Below, piece after piece: positions 1-7,421 of a stretch of DNA of 19,962 nucleotides. The stretch is taken from NCBI GenBank assembly GCA_937975235.1, contig CALJUZ010000145.1, positions 1 through 19,962 on the forward strand, written 5' to 3'. The notes beneath the pieces are model-generated. The model had not been told where the DNA came from. It worked only from the letters and a program-made list of their open reading frames with translations, and searched no databases. A program made the position numbers and the translations under genes. The stretch comes from CALJUZ01 sp003387805. Its GTDB lineage: Bacteria > Bacillota > Limnochordia > Limnochordales > ZCTH02-B6. How positions within the stretch are numbered: the stretch's first letter is position 1; every line of letters begins with the position of its first letter.

Positions 1-1236
1 CTACCCCGCCGCGGGCGGCCGGGGCTTCCCCGGCGTGCTGTCCGGCACGTCCTCCCGCACGTCGTGCTGGAAGTCCAGCCTCTCAATGATCGCGCCCCTC
101 GGCGCCAAAGCCGCCAGCCCTTCCCGGTGGGCGGCGTCCACCAGGGCCCAGATGCCGCCGTGCACCAGGCCGTGGCCGCCCAGCAGGACGGGAAGTTCCG
201 TTTCCGCGGCCGCCGCCGTCAGCTCCCGCAGCCACGGGTCCTGGATGTGCTCGGGCTGCAGCAGGTCCGAGTAAAACCGGTCCGCCGCGCTGACGGACTT
301 TTGCGCGTGGGCCATCAGCACCCGGGTGTCAAGAAAGGCCGTGCTGCAAATGGACTCCAAAATCCGCACCAGCCCGGTGGTCCCCACCGAATCCAGCAGG
401 TAGCCCAAGAGCGAACGGACCTCGCCCCGCACGTCCCGTCCCAGCGCCTTCATGCTGCGCTCCTCGGACAGCAGCCGGATGCGGCACCGCGCCCGCTCGT
501 CCAAGTACGTGAACAGCGGCCCGCCCAGCCGGCCGAAGATGAACACGTCCTTGGTCGGGTCCACCAGCGTGCGCTTGGCCGCCTGCAACGGCTCGAAGCT
601 GACCAGCCCCTGGGCCGCCGCCTCGTCCATAAGCGCCGCCACCCGCGGCCCCCGGTCCGGGTGCACCCCGAGCACCAGCATGTCGCTGGGCGTGTCCACG
701 TCGAAATGAAAGCCGAGCACCCGCGGCAGCGCCACCAGCGGCAAGTCCGCGTCGTAGTGCAGCGACAGCGCCAGGCTGTTGTCCATGGGCGGCGGCGGTA
801 TGGCAAACATGGCCTCGGCCGGCGCAAACGCGACGATGTCCGCCGAGTGGACGTTGTTGGCGGCCACGAAACGGTCTCGCTCCCGGAAAAGCCGGGCGAT
901 GAACCGCATTTCGTCCACCGACATGAGCGGGGCCGCGCCGCCGCCCATGGTCACCACCGCGCGCAAGCCCCGGTCGCGAATGAGCCCTTGCAGCCGCTCG
1001 CCGAAATGAAACGGCACGCCCGGCGGATCCAGGTCCACCTCGGCGCCCAGCGCCCGGGCCTGTTCCGCCAGCTCCCTCCGCTCCGTGCACAAAATGACGC
1101 CCGCGAACATCCCGGTGTCGTGGGCTTTTTGAATATGTTCGAGAACGATGGCTTCGCGCACGTGGCGAAGCATGTGCTCGGGGGGACTGGCCGCCAGTCC
1201 CCCCTCGAAAATGACGAGCACAGGAGCCCTGCTCAC
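1..1236 (-). CDS. Hypothetical protein with a CofC/MobA-like nucleotidyltransferase pattern
   Basis: A complete 411-residue frame with a GTG start and a TAG stop at the first bases of the window; a GGAGGCGGAG ribosome site lies about 7 nt upstream. I do not recognise a named family. The first 190 residues follow the layout of CofC/MobA-type NTP transferases: a beta strand near residues 6-10, a strand-helix repeat (VILCTERRELAEQARALGAE, residues 47-66), MGGGAAPLMSVDEM (97-110) where such enzymes have their D-x-P-L-(L/M)-S acidic segment, and FDVDTPSDM (178-186), like the D(I/V)DTPEDL motif near the end of the fold. The GGGAAP segment lacks the usual Asp, so metal-dependent transfer may be altered or absent. 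Residues 190-411 are an unassigned, mostly helical domain. It lies 99 bp downstream of hpf on the same strand and is probably co-transcribed. Fold assignment is inference. Confidence 0.8.
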   Translation of the reverse strand: MSRAPVLVIFEGGLAASPPEHMLRHVREAIVLEHIQKAHDTGMFAGVILCTERRELAEQARALGAEVDLDPPGVPFHFGERLQGLIRDRGLRAVVTMGGGAAPLMSVDEMRFIARLFRERDRFVAANNVHSADIVAFAPAEAMFAIPPPPMDNSLALSLHYDADLPLVALPRVLGFHFDVDTPSDMLVLGVHPDRGPRVAALMDEAAAQGLVSFEPLQAAKRTLVDPTKDVFIFGRLGGPLFTYLDERARCRIRLLSEERSMKALGRDVRGEVRSLLGYLLDSVGTTGLVRILESICSTAFLDTRVLMAHAQKSVSAADRFYSDLLQPEHIQDPWLRELTAAAAETELPVLLGGHGLVHGGIWALVDAAHREGLAALAPRGAIIERLDFQHDVREDVPDSTPGKPRPPAAG

Positions 1237-1335
1237 CGAACGACTCCGCCTCCGCCGCCGGACGGCCCCTGCGTGCCGACCGGGCGTAATTGCCGCGCCG
1301 AACCGTCGGCGCCGAGACCGCCGCCCGGCCGCCGC

Positions 1336-1905
1336 TCAGGCGGGCTCGATCAGCCCGTAGTTGCCGTCGCGCCGGCGGTACAGCACGTTCACCTCGTCGG
1401 TTTCCGCGTCGGTGAACACGAAGAAGTCGTGGCCCAGCAGCTCCATCTGCAAAATGGCCTCGTCGACGGTCATGGGCTTGAATGCGAACCGCTTCACCCG
1501 GACCACCCGCGGCTCCGAGGCCTCGGTCTCCGGCTCCTCGGCCGCCGCATCCACGGACACGGCCGCCGCCCGGGCCGCCTTGGCCCCTTCCTGCAGCTTG
1601 CGGTTGATGCGCGTCTTGAACTTGCGCACCTGGCGGGCGATGCGGTCCACCGCCGAATCAATGGACACGTACATGTCGTCGGTCCGGCCCACGCCCCGCA
1701 GCAGCAGGCTGCCCACCTGGACCGTCACTTCCGCAATGTGTTGCTCCCGCTCCGTGGACAGCACCACGTCGGCCCGCATGGGCCGGTTGTCGTCAAAGTA
1801 CTTTTGCAGCTTGCCGAGCCGCCGTTCGGCATGTTCACGCAGCGCCTGCGTCACCGCCACGTTTTTGCCCGAGACGCTGACGTTCATGGTTCCGGTTTCT
1901 TGCAT
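1336..1905 (-). CDS. hpf: Ribosome hibernation-promoting factor, long form
   Basis: A 189-residue protein matching long-form HPF, which binds 70S ribosomes under stress or in stationary phase and drives 100S dimer formation. The N-terminal ribosome-binding domain starts with MNVSVSGKNVAVTQALREHA (residues 7-26) and continues through the strand containing RADVVLSTEREQHIAEVTV. A charged Ala/Glu-rich linker leads to the C-terminal dimerisation domain (about 128-186), which has the typical RVKRFAFKPMTVDEAILQME, GHDFFVFTDAET and NVLYRRRDGNYGLI segments. The ATG at 1905 is chosen because AAGGGG lies 8 nt upstream; the ATG at 1887 (MNVSV) has no good ribosome site but is where many homologues begin. 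Position downstream of flagellar genes recalls yvyD/hpf of B. subtilis. It has its own candidate housekeeping promoter. Confidence 0.96.
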   Translation of the reverse strand: MQETGTMNVSVSGKNVAVTQALREHAERRLGKLQKYFDDNRPMRADVVLSTEREQHIAEVTVQVGSLLLRGVGRTDDMYVSIDSAVDRIARQVRKFKTRINRKLQEGAKAARAAAVSVDAAAEEPETEASEPRVVRVKRFAFKPMTVDEAILQMELLGHDFFVFTDAETDEVNVLYRRRDGNYGLIEPA

Positions 1906-2221
1906 GGCTCTCGCCCCTTCCGGCTTGCTGACGACTGATTATAATCACATGACAGGGAAGTTTCCAAGACGGAAATGCCAATTGTCCCCTTTGTGCATTG
2001 TTTCCGTGGCCGCCCGCGGGAATCCTGCCCTGACGGACTGCACGAACGTGAAAAGAACAGGGTGCCGCAAGACCCGCAGCAATCCGGCCTTTTGTTTCGC
2101 GACCACGTTTGAAAAGCGGCGGCATCCGGGGCCGAAGCCCGCAGCCGCGGACGCGTCCCGCTCTGCGAAGGAATCGGCGGTACATTGGTCAAACAATTGC
2201 GACAAAAGGAGGGGTACCCTC
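1906..2221. other. Divergent intergenic region between hpf and the MerR-type gene
   Basis: This 316-bp stretch holds the hpf promoter at its left end and the strong ribosome site AAAGGAGGGG (2206-2215) of the rightward gene at its right end. GAGGG-GTA-CCCTC (2210-2222) could form a 5-bp hairpin overlapping the ribosome site, but it is too short to claim control. I see no clear rightward promoter, no convincing small gene and no RNA gene in it. Confidence 0.5.
1938..1967 (-). promoter_or_regulatory. Candidate sigma-A-type promoter of hpf
   Basis: On the minus strand TTGGAA (1967-1962) and a perfect TATAAT (1943-1938) are separated by 18 bp, about 30 bp upstream of the hpf ATG. The segment is AT-rich against the GC-rich background. 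The -10 box is exact and the -35 box matches 4 of 6 consensus positions. Predicted transcription start is near 1930. Confidence 0.6.
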
Positions 2222-2863
2222 ATGCAGCCACAACCCCAAAGGCCATTCCACGTGGAGAGCAACGCCCTGCTGACCGCGGAGGACATCGCCCGGCGGACGG
2301 GCCTGCGTCCCGCTCAGGTCCGATTCTATGCGGAAACGTACGGGGAAATGGCGGGTCTGCTGCGCGCCCGGGACGGCGGGTGGCTGGCTGCGGAGGCCCA
2401 CCTTCCCTTGTTCCAAGCGCTGGCCGCCGGGAAAACCCTGGCCGAGGGGCTGCTCGCCATGACGGCACCGACCGCCTTGGCCGCGGCCGCCGCGGACCCA
2501 TCGGTGCCTGCGGTCGCAAAGCCGCCGGCCGACGAACCCGAAAGCCCCGGTCCCCCGGGCCCTGCCGACGCGCTAGGCTCGGCGGACGCGCTGGGCCCGG
2601 CGGACACGGCTGGGTCGGCGGCCGGTCTCGCCGCCCGGATCGAAGATCTGGCGCTGCATCTGGAGGACTTGTCGGAGGAGACGAAGCAAGTGCAGCTGCT
2701 CCTGGCCCGCATCATCAGCATCCTGGACAAGACCCGCCGGCCGCTGCCCCCCGGCGTCACGCCTTGGGAGCCCCCGGACCTGTCGCCGGCCGGGCGGGGC
2801 GCATCCCGCCCGCAGCCGGCGCCCCGCGGCCCGTCCCCGCCGGACGCGGGTGCGAACACCTAA
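2222..2863 (+). CDS. Small MerR-type DNA-binding protein with C-terminal coiled coil
   Basis: A 213-residue protein starting at the ATG 6 nt after a strong AAAGGAGGGG site, stop TAA. Residues 17-45 (LLTAEDIARRTGLRPAQVRF followed by YAETYGEM) resemble the winged helix-turn-helix start of MerR-family regulators, in which such a segment recognises promoter DNA. The following GGWLAAEAHLPLFQALAAGK matches the MerR pattern of wing plus helix. From about residue 90 there is an Ala/Pro/Gly-rich linker with an 18-bp tandem repeat, then a likely coiled coil (AARIEDLALHLEDLSEETKQ to ILDK, about 137-172), and a Pro-rich disordered tail. No metal-binding Cys is visible, so it is not a classic metal sensor. 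It converges on the chemotaxis operon and stands alone. Its target is unknown. Confidence 0.85.
   Translation: MQPQPQRPFHVESNALLTAEDIARRTGLRPAQVRFYAETYGEMAGLLRARDGGWLAAEAHLPLFQALAAGKTLAEGLLAMTAPTALAAAAADPSVPAVAKPPADEPESPGPPGPADALGSADALGPADTAGSAAGLAARIEDLALHLEDLSEETKQVQLLLARIISILDKTRRPLPPGVTPWEPPDLSPAGRGASRPQPAPRGPSPPDAGANT
2564..2617 (+). repeat. 18-bp tandem repeat in the MerR-type gene linker
   Basis: Three consecutive 18-bp units (2564-2581, 2582-2599, 2600-2617) encode ADALGS, ADALGP and ADTAGS in frame. Units one and two differ at few positions and unit three is more diverged. The length is a multiple of three, so copy-number change would alter linker length without a frameshift. Confidence 0.7.
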
Positions 2864-2870
2864 CCCTCGC

Positions 2871-2886
2871 GCCGGCCGCGCCCGGC
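2871..2886. terminator. Possible bidirectional hairpin between convergent genes
   Basis: GCCGG-CCGCGC-CCGGC forms a 5-bp GC stem in the 26-bp gap between the convergent MerR-type gene and cheX. No U-tract follows in either direction, so it is only a weak terminator candidate; such palindromes are common in DNA this GC-rich. Confidence 0.2.
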
Positions 2887-2889
2887 CCG

Positions 2890-3369
2890 TCACGCCTCCG
2901 GCGGCGGCACGCGCTCCCGCAGGCTGATGGCGATGTCCATGTCGCCCAGCCGCGTGTGCAGCGGCACGATGAGTCGCCGCATGTTCACGGCGGAGATGAT
3001 GGTGCCGCGCCCGCTGATGACCGTCGGCGGCGAAATGGTGCACTTGATGCCCTGATCCTCGAACAAGGCGGTGGCCCGCCCGGAGATGACGTTGCCCAGC
3101 TCGGCGATGGCGCTCTCGCACGTGTCATCGTAAAACACTTTGCGCTCGCCGGTGAGCTCGTACACGATGTTCATGGCCATTTCCTCGGTGGTGCCGAACA
3201 ACACCGTGCCTTCCAGATCGCCGGTCACGCCGATCAATACCGTGACTTCCTTGGTCGTGTAGTCGGTCTCGGCCAGCGACAGCTCCCCGCGCTCGACTTC
3301 TACTTTGAATTCTTGCTTCAATACGTACACCGCTGCTGAAACGAAAGGCTGGATATGTTCGACCCGCAT
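2890..3369 (-). CDS. cheX: CheY-P phosphatase CheX
   Basis: A 159-residue protein of the CheC/CheX/FliY phosphatase family. It has one active-site helix with the S-x3-E-x2-N signature (S86, E90, N93 in CESAIAELGNVISG), the family's catalytic Glu/Asn pair for hydrolysing phospho-CheY. The preceding segment VTVLIGVTGDLEGTVLFGTT (about 43-61) is the usual CheX strand region, and the C-terminal part (VPLHTRLGDMDIAISLRER) closes the fold. Length is typical. The ATG at 3369 has AGGAGGT 8 nt upstream. It is the last gene of the leftward chemotaxis operon, 57 bp after the HD-GYP gene. CheX family members usually work as dimers. Confidence is high. Confidence 0.93.
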   Translation of the reverse strand: MRVEHIQPFVSAAVYVLKQEFKVEVERGELSLAETDYTTKEVTVLIGVTGDLEGTVLFGTTEEMAMNIVYELTGERKVFYDDTCESAIAELGNVISGRATALFEDQGIKCTISPPTVISGRGTIISAVNMRRLIVPLHTRLGDMDIAISLRERVPPPEA

Positions 3370-3426
3370 CCGGCTTTACCTCCTACGCACCCGTCGTAAA
3401 CCCCGTCTGAAATGTGTTCCCCCGGC

Positions 3427-4476
3427 TCATTCCAGCACGGCCTCGATGGTCATCGTGTACAGGCCGGCCAAGTCCAGCTCCTCGATTTCCGCCCGGGCCC
3501 GCTCCAGATCCTCCTCGGTGGCCGGCTCCTCGCCCGCCCGCCAGAAGTCGCGGGGCAGCAGCCGCACCCGCGGCCGGTTCAGCCCCGGAGCGCCCGCGTC
3601 CACCACCACCGCGTGGCGCCCGCCCGAGAGCCGCACCACGGTGCCCGCGGGATAGCCCGGCACGTAACGCATCAGCGTCTTCACCGCGTCCAGGTCAAAT
3701 TCCGTGCCCGCGCCCGCCATCAGCGCCTCCTGGGCTTCATGGGGCAGCACGCCGTCGCTCAGAAGCTCCAGGTACGCGACGACAACGGACATAATGCGCC
3801 CCAGCGGATGCAGGTCGGCGCCCGTTTTCCCCGCCGGGTAGCCGCTGCCGTCCAGCCGCTCGTGGTGCTGGGCCACAATGGCTTTCACCAGCGCGCTGAC
3901 GTTGGCCTGCGGCCGCAGCATTTCCCTGGACACGGCCACGTGATCGGGCGTGCGCTCCACCCGCCACAGGCCCAAGTCCTGCAGCAGCGCCGCGGTGAAC
4001 AAATGCCGCGCCGCCTCCACGCCCTCCATGGCCCGCCCGACCATGGCGGCGACGACGCCCGCATTCACCGCGAAGGCGATGCGCTTGTCCATCACCGAAC
4101 CCCACTCAGGGTACAGCAAAAAGCCCCGCCCCGCGGGAATGCGGCTCAGCTCCTCGCACGCGTCGGCGGCCAGGTCGCTCAGCTCCTGCACCGGCACCTC
4201 CAGAGACGCCGCCGCGGTCCGCGCCCCGTCCATGAGCTGCCGGGCCAGCTGCCGGGCCCGCATGAACGTCTGCGGCTCCAGGGGCTCATGGACCACCAGA
4301 TTCTCAAACCCCAGCGACTCAACGTACGCGTAGCGGAAGCCCCGCTCCCACAGGCGCTCCCGCACCGCCGGCGTCAGGGCCTGTCCCGACGCCAGCACGT
4401 ACGCGCCCCGCTCGTCCACCAAAGGGCGCGCCAGCACGACTCCGGGCGGCGCGTAGCTGATGTTGATCCGCCGCAC
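3427..4476 (-). CDS. Degenerate HD-GYP domain protein (probable inactive c-di-GMP phosphodiesterase or receptor)
   Basis: GTG start 2 nt after the cheR stop, with GGGAGGAG at the end of cheR as ribosome site; 349 residues. Residues 1-115 form an N-terminal region that opens with VVLARPLVDERGAYVLASGQ, typical of HD-GYP proteins. Residues 116-245 are the HD-GYP domain and keep HHERLDGSGYP (204-214) and H179. Known metal ligands of active members are altered: the first His is F135 (IAFAVNAG), the HD pair is Q166-D167 (ALLQDLG), and the Asp of the V-A-D-x-Y-D motif is V233 (RIMSVVVAYLELLSD). The C-terminal part (PAGTVVRLSGGRHAVVV) is a usual HD-GYP extension. The family hydrolyses c-di-GMP; from the lost ligands I infer a non-catalytic sensor or scaffold. 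Its place between cheR and cheX suggests a motility role. Confidence 0.88.
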   Translation of the reverse strand: MRRINISYAPPGVVLARPLVDERGAYVLASGQALTPAVRERLWERGFRYAYVESLGFENLVVHEPLEPQTFMRARQLARQLMDGARTAAASLEVPVQELSDLAADACEELSRIPAGRGFLLYPEWGSVMDKRIAFAVNAGVVAAMVGRAMEGVEAARHLFTAALLQDLGLWRVERTPDHVAVSREMLRPQANVSALVKAIVAQHHERLDGSGYPAGKTGADLHPLGRIMSVVVAYLELLSDGVLPHEAQEALMAGAGTEFDLDAVKTLMRYVPGYPAGTVVRLSGGRHAVVVDAGAPGLNRPRVRLLPRDFWRAGEEPATEEDLERARAEIEELDLAGLYTMTIEAVLE

Positions 4477-4478
4477 TC

Positions 4479-5294
4479 CTACTCCTCCCGCACGTACAAA
4501 AACGGCGCCGCCGACTTCAGCCCGTACCGTTCCGGATAGAAGATGGTTTCGGTGCTGCCCACCAGCAAATACCCGCCGGGCGCCAGGCCGGCCGCCATCT
4601 TGGCAAAAATTTCCTTCTTGGCCTTCTCCGTGAAATAGATGATCACGTTGCGGCACAAAATCAGGTGCTGGTCCTGCGGGTACGGATCCTCGAGCAGGTT
4701 GTGCTGCGCGAACGTGACGTACCGGCGCACCCGTTCGTTCACTTGCCAGCGGCCGTCGGGCAGGCGCGTAAAAAACCGGCGCCGCCTCTCCGGCGACACT
4801 TCCTTCAGCCGGTCCTCGGTGTAGACGGCTTGCCGGGCTTCCTCCAGCGCCTCCCGGTCGATGTCGGTGCCCAGCACGCGGTGTTTCTCCGGCCCGCCCG
4901 CATTGAGCTCCTCCAGCAAAATGGCCAGCGAGTACGGCTCCGAGCCGATGGAGCAGCCAGCGCTCCAAATGCGCAGCGAGCTCCAGCGCTCCAGCAGCTT
5001 GGGCAGCACGTTTTTGGCCAAGTCGTCGAAGCGCTCCGGATTGCGGAAAAACTCGGTGACGTTGATGGCCAAGTAGTCCGTGAGCTGCTGCCGCAGCTCC
5101 CGGTCATGGCGGACAGCCTCCGCCAGCTCCCGCAGGGACGACAGCCCTTTGCGGCTGGTAAAGCCCCGCAGGCGCCGCATCATCTGCCGCTCTTTGTAGG
5201 CGCGCAAATCCAGCCCGGACACGTCCCGCAGCGTCCGCTGAAGGTAAAGGTATTCCTGTCTTGTCTGCTCGTCATCGACGAAAGGCTGCAACAA
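4479..5294 (-). CDS. cheR: Chemotaxis protein methyltransferase CheR
   Basis: A 271-residue S-adenosylmethionine-dependent methyltransferase that methylates glutamates of chemoreceptors. The N-terminal helical domain includes YKERQMMRRLRGFTSRKGL. The catalytic domain has NVTEFFRNPERFDDL, the SAM-binding motif IWSAGCSIGSEPYSLAILL, LGTDIDREALEEAR, and LILCRNVIIYF near the end of the Rossmann fold. Length is normal. TTG at 5294 is the only in-frame start near the AGGAGG site (4 nt spacing), because an in-frame stop lies just upstream and no ATG follows until residue 38. It is 92 bp downstream of cheB and almost abuts the HD-GYP gene. Several family members bind a C-terminal receptor pentapeptide; the receptor here does not show one. 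Confidence 0.96.
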   Translation of the reverse strand: MLQPFVDDEQTRQEYLYLQRTLRDVSGLDLRAYKERQMMRRLRGFTSRKGLSSLRELAEAVRHDRELRQQLTDYLAINVTEFFRNPERFDDLAKNVLPKLLERWSSLRIWSAGCSIGSEPYSLAILLEELNAGGPEKHRVLGTDIDREALEEARQAVYTEDRLKEVSPERRRRFFTRLPDGRWQVNERVRRYVTFAQHNLLEDPYPQDQHLILCRNVIIYFTEKAKKEIFAKMAAGLAPGGYLLVGSTETIFYPERYGLKSAAPFLYVREE

Positions 5295-5386
5295 CCGGCC
5301 TCCTCATCGGCTTGGGCTTGCCGGCGCGCCGGGCCGCAGGCCCCGGCGGGCTCGCATCCATCGACCCGCCGCTTCCGCGCGGCGCC

Positions 5387-6556
5387 TCAGCAGCGGGCGC
5401 CCACCAAAGCCGCCAAAGCCTGTGCGATCTCGGGCAGGGGCTTGACCGCGTCGGCCAGCCCCATTTCGGCCACGGCCCGGGGCATGCCGTAGACGACGCT
5501 GGTAGCCTCGTCCTGGGCCAGCACCGTCCCGCCCGCCTTCTTGAGCTTCCGCGCCCCCCGGGCGCCGTCCACGCCCATGCCGGTCAGGATGACGGCGATG
5601 ACGTCGCCGCCCCACACGTCCACGGCCGACTCCAGCGTCAGGTCCACCGCCGGCCGCATGCCCAGGTGCGGCGCGGCGTGGCTGTAGCACATGCGCCCCA
5701 ACTCGTCGAACACCAGGTGAACGCCGCCCGGCGCGATCCACGCTTCCCCGGGCTGCGGCCGCCGCTGCTCCACCGCTTCGTCCACTTTCAGCGGCGACAA
5801 CCGGTCCAGCCGGCGGGCCAGCGAAGCGGTAAACCCGGGGGGCATGTGCTGCACGATGACGACGGGCCGGGGAAAGTCCGCGGGCAGCCCCGACAGCACC
5901 GTGCTCAGCGCCGACGGCCCGCCGGTGGAGCTGCCGATGACCACCGGCGCCGTCCCGGGCCCGCCGGCGGCCGGCGATGCCGCCGCTCCCACGGCCCCCG
6001 CGCCGGCCAGCGCCCCGGCGACGGCTCCGGCCGCCGCGTCGACGCCCGGGCGCACATGGGCCGCTCCCGGCGTCTTCCCGGTCCGGGACGGCCTTTCGCC
6101 AATCCCGTACACACCCGGCCGCTCCCGCACCCGGCGGGGCGGCCGCCGCTCCAGCCGGGCCCCGGCCGCGGCCCGCACTTTCGCCACCAGCTCGTCCCGC
6201 ACATCGGCCAAGTTCAGCGAAATGGGCCCGCCGGGCTTGGCCACCACGTCCACGGCCCCCAGCATCAAGGCCTCCACCGCGGCCGGCGTCTGGTGCTGCG
6301 TAATGCTGGACACCATGATGACGGGCGTCGGCTGCCGGGCCATGAGCTGCTTCAGCATCTCCAGCCCGTCCATGCGGGGCATCTGCACGTCCAGCGTGAT
6401 GACGTCGGGCCTCAGCGCCAGCGCCTTTTCCAAACCGTCCACGCCGTCTCGCGCGGTCGCGATGACGTCCATGCCCGCCTCGGTCAAGAAGCGGGAAATC
6501 ATTTGCCGCATCAGCGCGGAATCGTCGACGACCAGGACGCGCACAGCGCCGGGCAA
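5387..6556 (-). CDS. cheB: Chemotaxis-specific protein-glutamate methylesterase CheB
   Basis: A 389-residue two-domain protein. The receiver domain (1-125) has acidic D11/D12, phospho-acceptor D56 (LDVQMPRMDG) and K108. A long, low-complexity Arg/Gly/Ala/Pro linker (about 130-203) joins it to the methylesterase domain, whose catalytic triad is visible as S210 (GSSTGGPSAL), H237 (QHMPPGF) and D330 (TGMGVDGA). It removes methyl groups from chemoreceptors and can deamidate them. The TTG start directly follows the cheY stop (TAA-TTG), with GGTGAG 4 nt upstream; the next candidate, GTG at 6544, has no usable ribosome site. The linker is longer than in typical homologues, as seen by eye. Translational coupling to cheY is likely. 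Confidence 0.96.
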   Translation of the reverse strand: MPGAVRVLVVDDSALMRQMISRFLTEAGMDVIATARDGVDGLEKALALRPDVITLDVQMPRMDGLEMLKQLMARQPTPVIMVSSITQHQTPAAVEALMLGAVDVVAKPGGPISLNLADVRDELVAKVRAAAGARLERRPPRRVRERPGVYGIGERPSRTGKTPGAAHVRPGVDAAAGAVAGALAGAGAVGAAASPAAGGPGTAPVVIGSSTGGPSALSTVLSGLPADFPRPVVIVQHMPPGFTASLARRLDRLSPLKVDEAVEQRRPQPGEAWIAPGGVHLVFDELGRMCYSHAAPHLGMRPAVDLTLESAVDVWGGDVIAVILTGMGVDGARGARKLKKAGGTVLAQDEATSVVYGMPRAVAEMGLADAVKPLPEIAQALAALVGARC

Positions 6557-6913
6557 TTAACTCACCAGCTTTCTCACCGCTTGCAAAACCCGCTCGGGCT
6601 CAAAGGGCTTGACGATAAAGTCGCTGGCCCCGGACTTGATGGCCTCCAGCACCGCGCTCTGCTGCCCCAGCGCGCTGCACATGACCACCTTCGCGTCGGG
6701 CCATCGCTTCTTCATCTCCTTGAGCGCCGTCAGTCCGTCCATGTCCGGCATCGTGATGTCCATGAGCACCACGTCGGGTTTGTGCGTTTCGTACTGCTCC
6801 AGCGCCTCGAAGCCGTTGCCGGCTTCCACCACTTGGTGGCCGCCGTCGGTCAGCAGCTTCTTGAGGCGCATGCGCATAAACTGCGCGTCGTCAACGACCA
6901 ACACGAGGGCCAT
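6557..6913 (-). CDS. cheY: Chemotaxis response regulator CheY
   Basis: A 118-residue stand-alone receiver domain that carries the signal from CheA to the flagellar switch. The conserved residues are present: D8/D9 (VVDDAQFMR), phospho-acceptor D52 (LMDITMPDMDG), S80 (VVMCSALGQ) in the Thr/Ser switch position and K102 (VKPFEPERV). The ATG at 6913 is chosen over the adjoining TTG at 6916; GGGGAGGT lies 8 nt upstream of it. The start overlaps the end of cheD by 23 bp, and its stop touches the start of cheB. The MDITMPDMDG and QQSAVLEAIKSGASDFIVKP segments match Bacillota chemotaxis CheY closely. Confidence 0.95.
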   Translation of the reverse strand: MALVLVVDDAQFMRMRLKKLLTDGGHQVVEAGNGFEALEQYETHKPDVVLMDITMPDMDGLTALKEMKKRWPDAKVVMCSALGQQSAVLEAIKSGASDFIVKPFEPERVLQAVRKLVS

Positions 6914-7421
6914 CAACGTGTACCTCCCCGTACCAGTACTCTCGCGGTGTTATGACTTCATCGGGATGGCCCACCCGTCGCACGGTGGCACGGCCGGTCC
7001 GCAAATCCCACCACAGCGTGCGCCCGTGGGTGCCGCCGAGACGCTCGGCCACCAGCGGAATGCCCAGTTCGGCCAGGACTTTCCGCGTCGCCTCGATATT
7101 GCGCGCCCCGATGTCTCCCAGCGAGCCCAGCGCCAGCATGCGGGCGCCGCCGGCGGCTTGCGCGTACACGTCTTTGCGCCGGGCGCCCAGCGCCTCCATC
7201 TGCTCCAGCAAATACGGCACCGCCGTCTCCACGTACTTTCCCGGCTCCGCCCCGGCCTGATCGCCGCGGCCCGACGGAAGCACCATATGGGCCGCCGCCG
7301 AGACGCGCCGGACCGGGTCGCACAAAATAAGGCCGACGCATGAGCCCAGCCCGTACATGACCCATTCTTCATCCCCGACGGTGCCGATGCGATGTTGTCC
7401 CAGCCCCAACGACACCTTCAA
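6891..7421 (-). CDS. cheD: Chemoreceptor glutamine deamidase CheD
   Basis: A 176-residue CheD, which deamidates receptor glutamines and partners CheC in Bacillota. Cys and His of the papain-like active site are present: C28 (YGLGSCVGL) and H45 (SAAAHMVLP). The third residue, Thr in characterised CheD six positions before the Cys, is M22 here (EEWVMYGLGSC). GGARML and IGARN (family motifs near the substrate groove) are kept. The TTG at 7421 overlaps the cheC stop in TTGA and has GGAGAG 6 nt upstream; GTG at 7415 is an alternative. The frame stays open to 7484 but that part lies inside cheC. The C-terminal tail overlaps cheY by 23 bp. The Met substitution may weaken or abolish deamidation. Confidence 0.92.
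   Translation of the reverse strand: MKVSLGLGQHRIGTVGDEEWVMYGLGSCVGLILCDPVRRVSAAAHMVLPSGRGDQAGAEPGKYVETAVPYLLEQMEALGARRKDVYAQAAGGARMLALGSLGDIGARNIEATRKVLAELGIPLVAERLGGTHGRTLWWDLRTGRATVRRVGHPDEVITPREYWYGEVHVDGPRVGR

Noticed and set aside
64..1938. A 624-codon open frame on the plus strand opposite the nucleotidyltransferase-like gene and hpf
   Set aside because: It is antisense to two well-supported genes, is His/Arg/Pro-rich as expected from high-GC antisense frames, and has no family resemblance.
4477..4968. Upstream extension of the HD-GYP frame to 4968
   Set aside because: The extension lies entirely inside cheR in another frame and has no ribosome site; GTG at 4476 directly follows the cheR stop and has a strong one.
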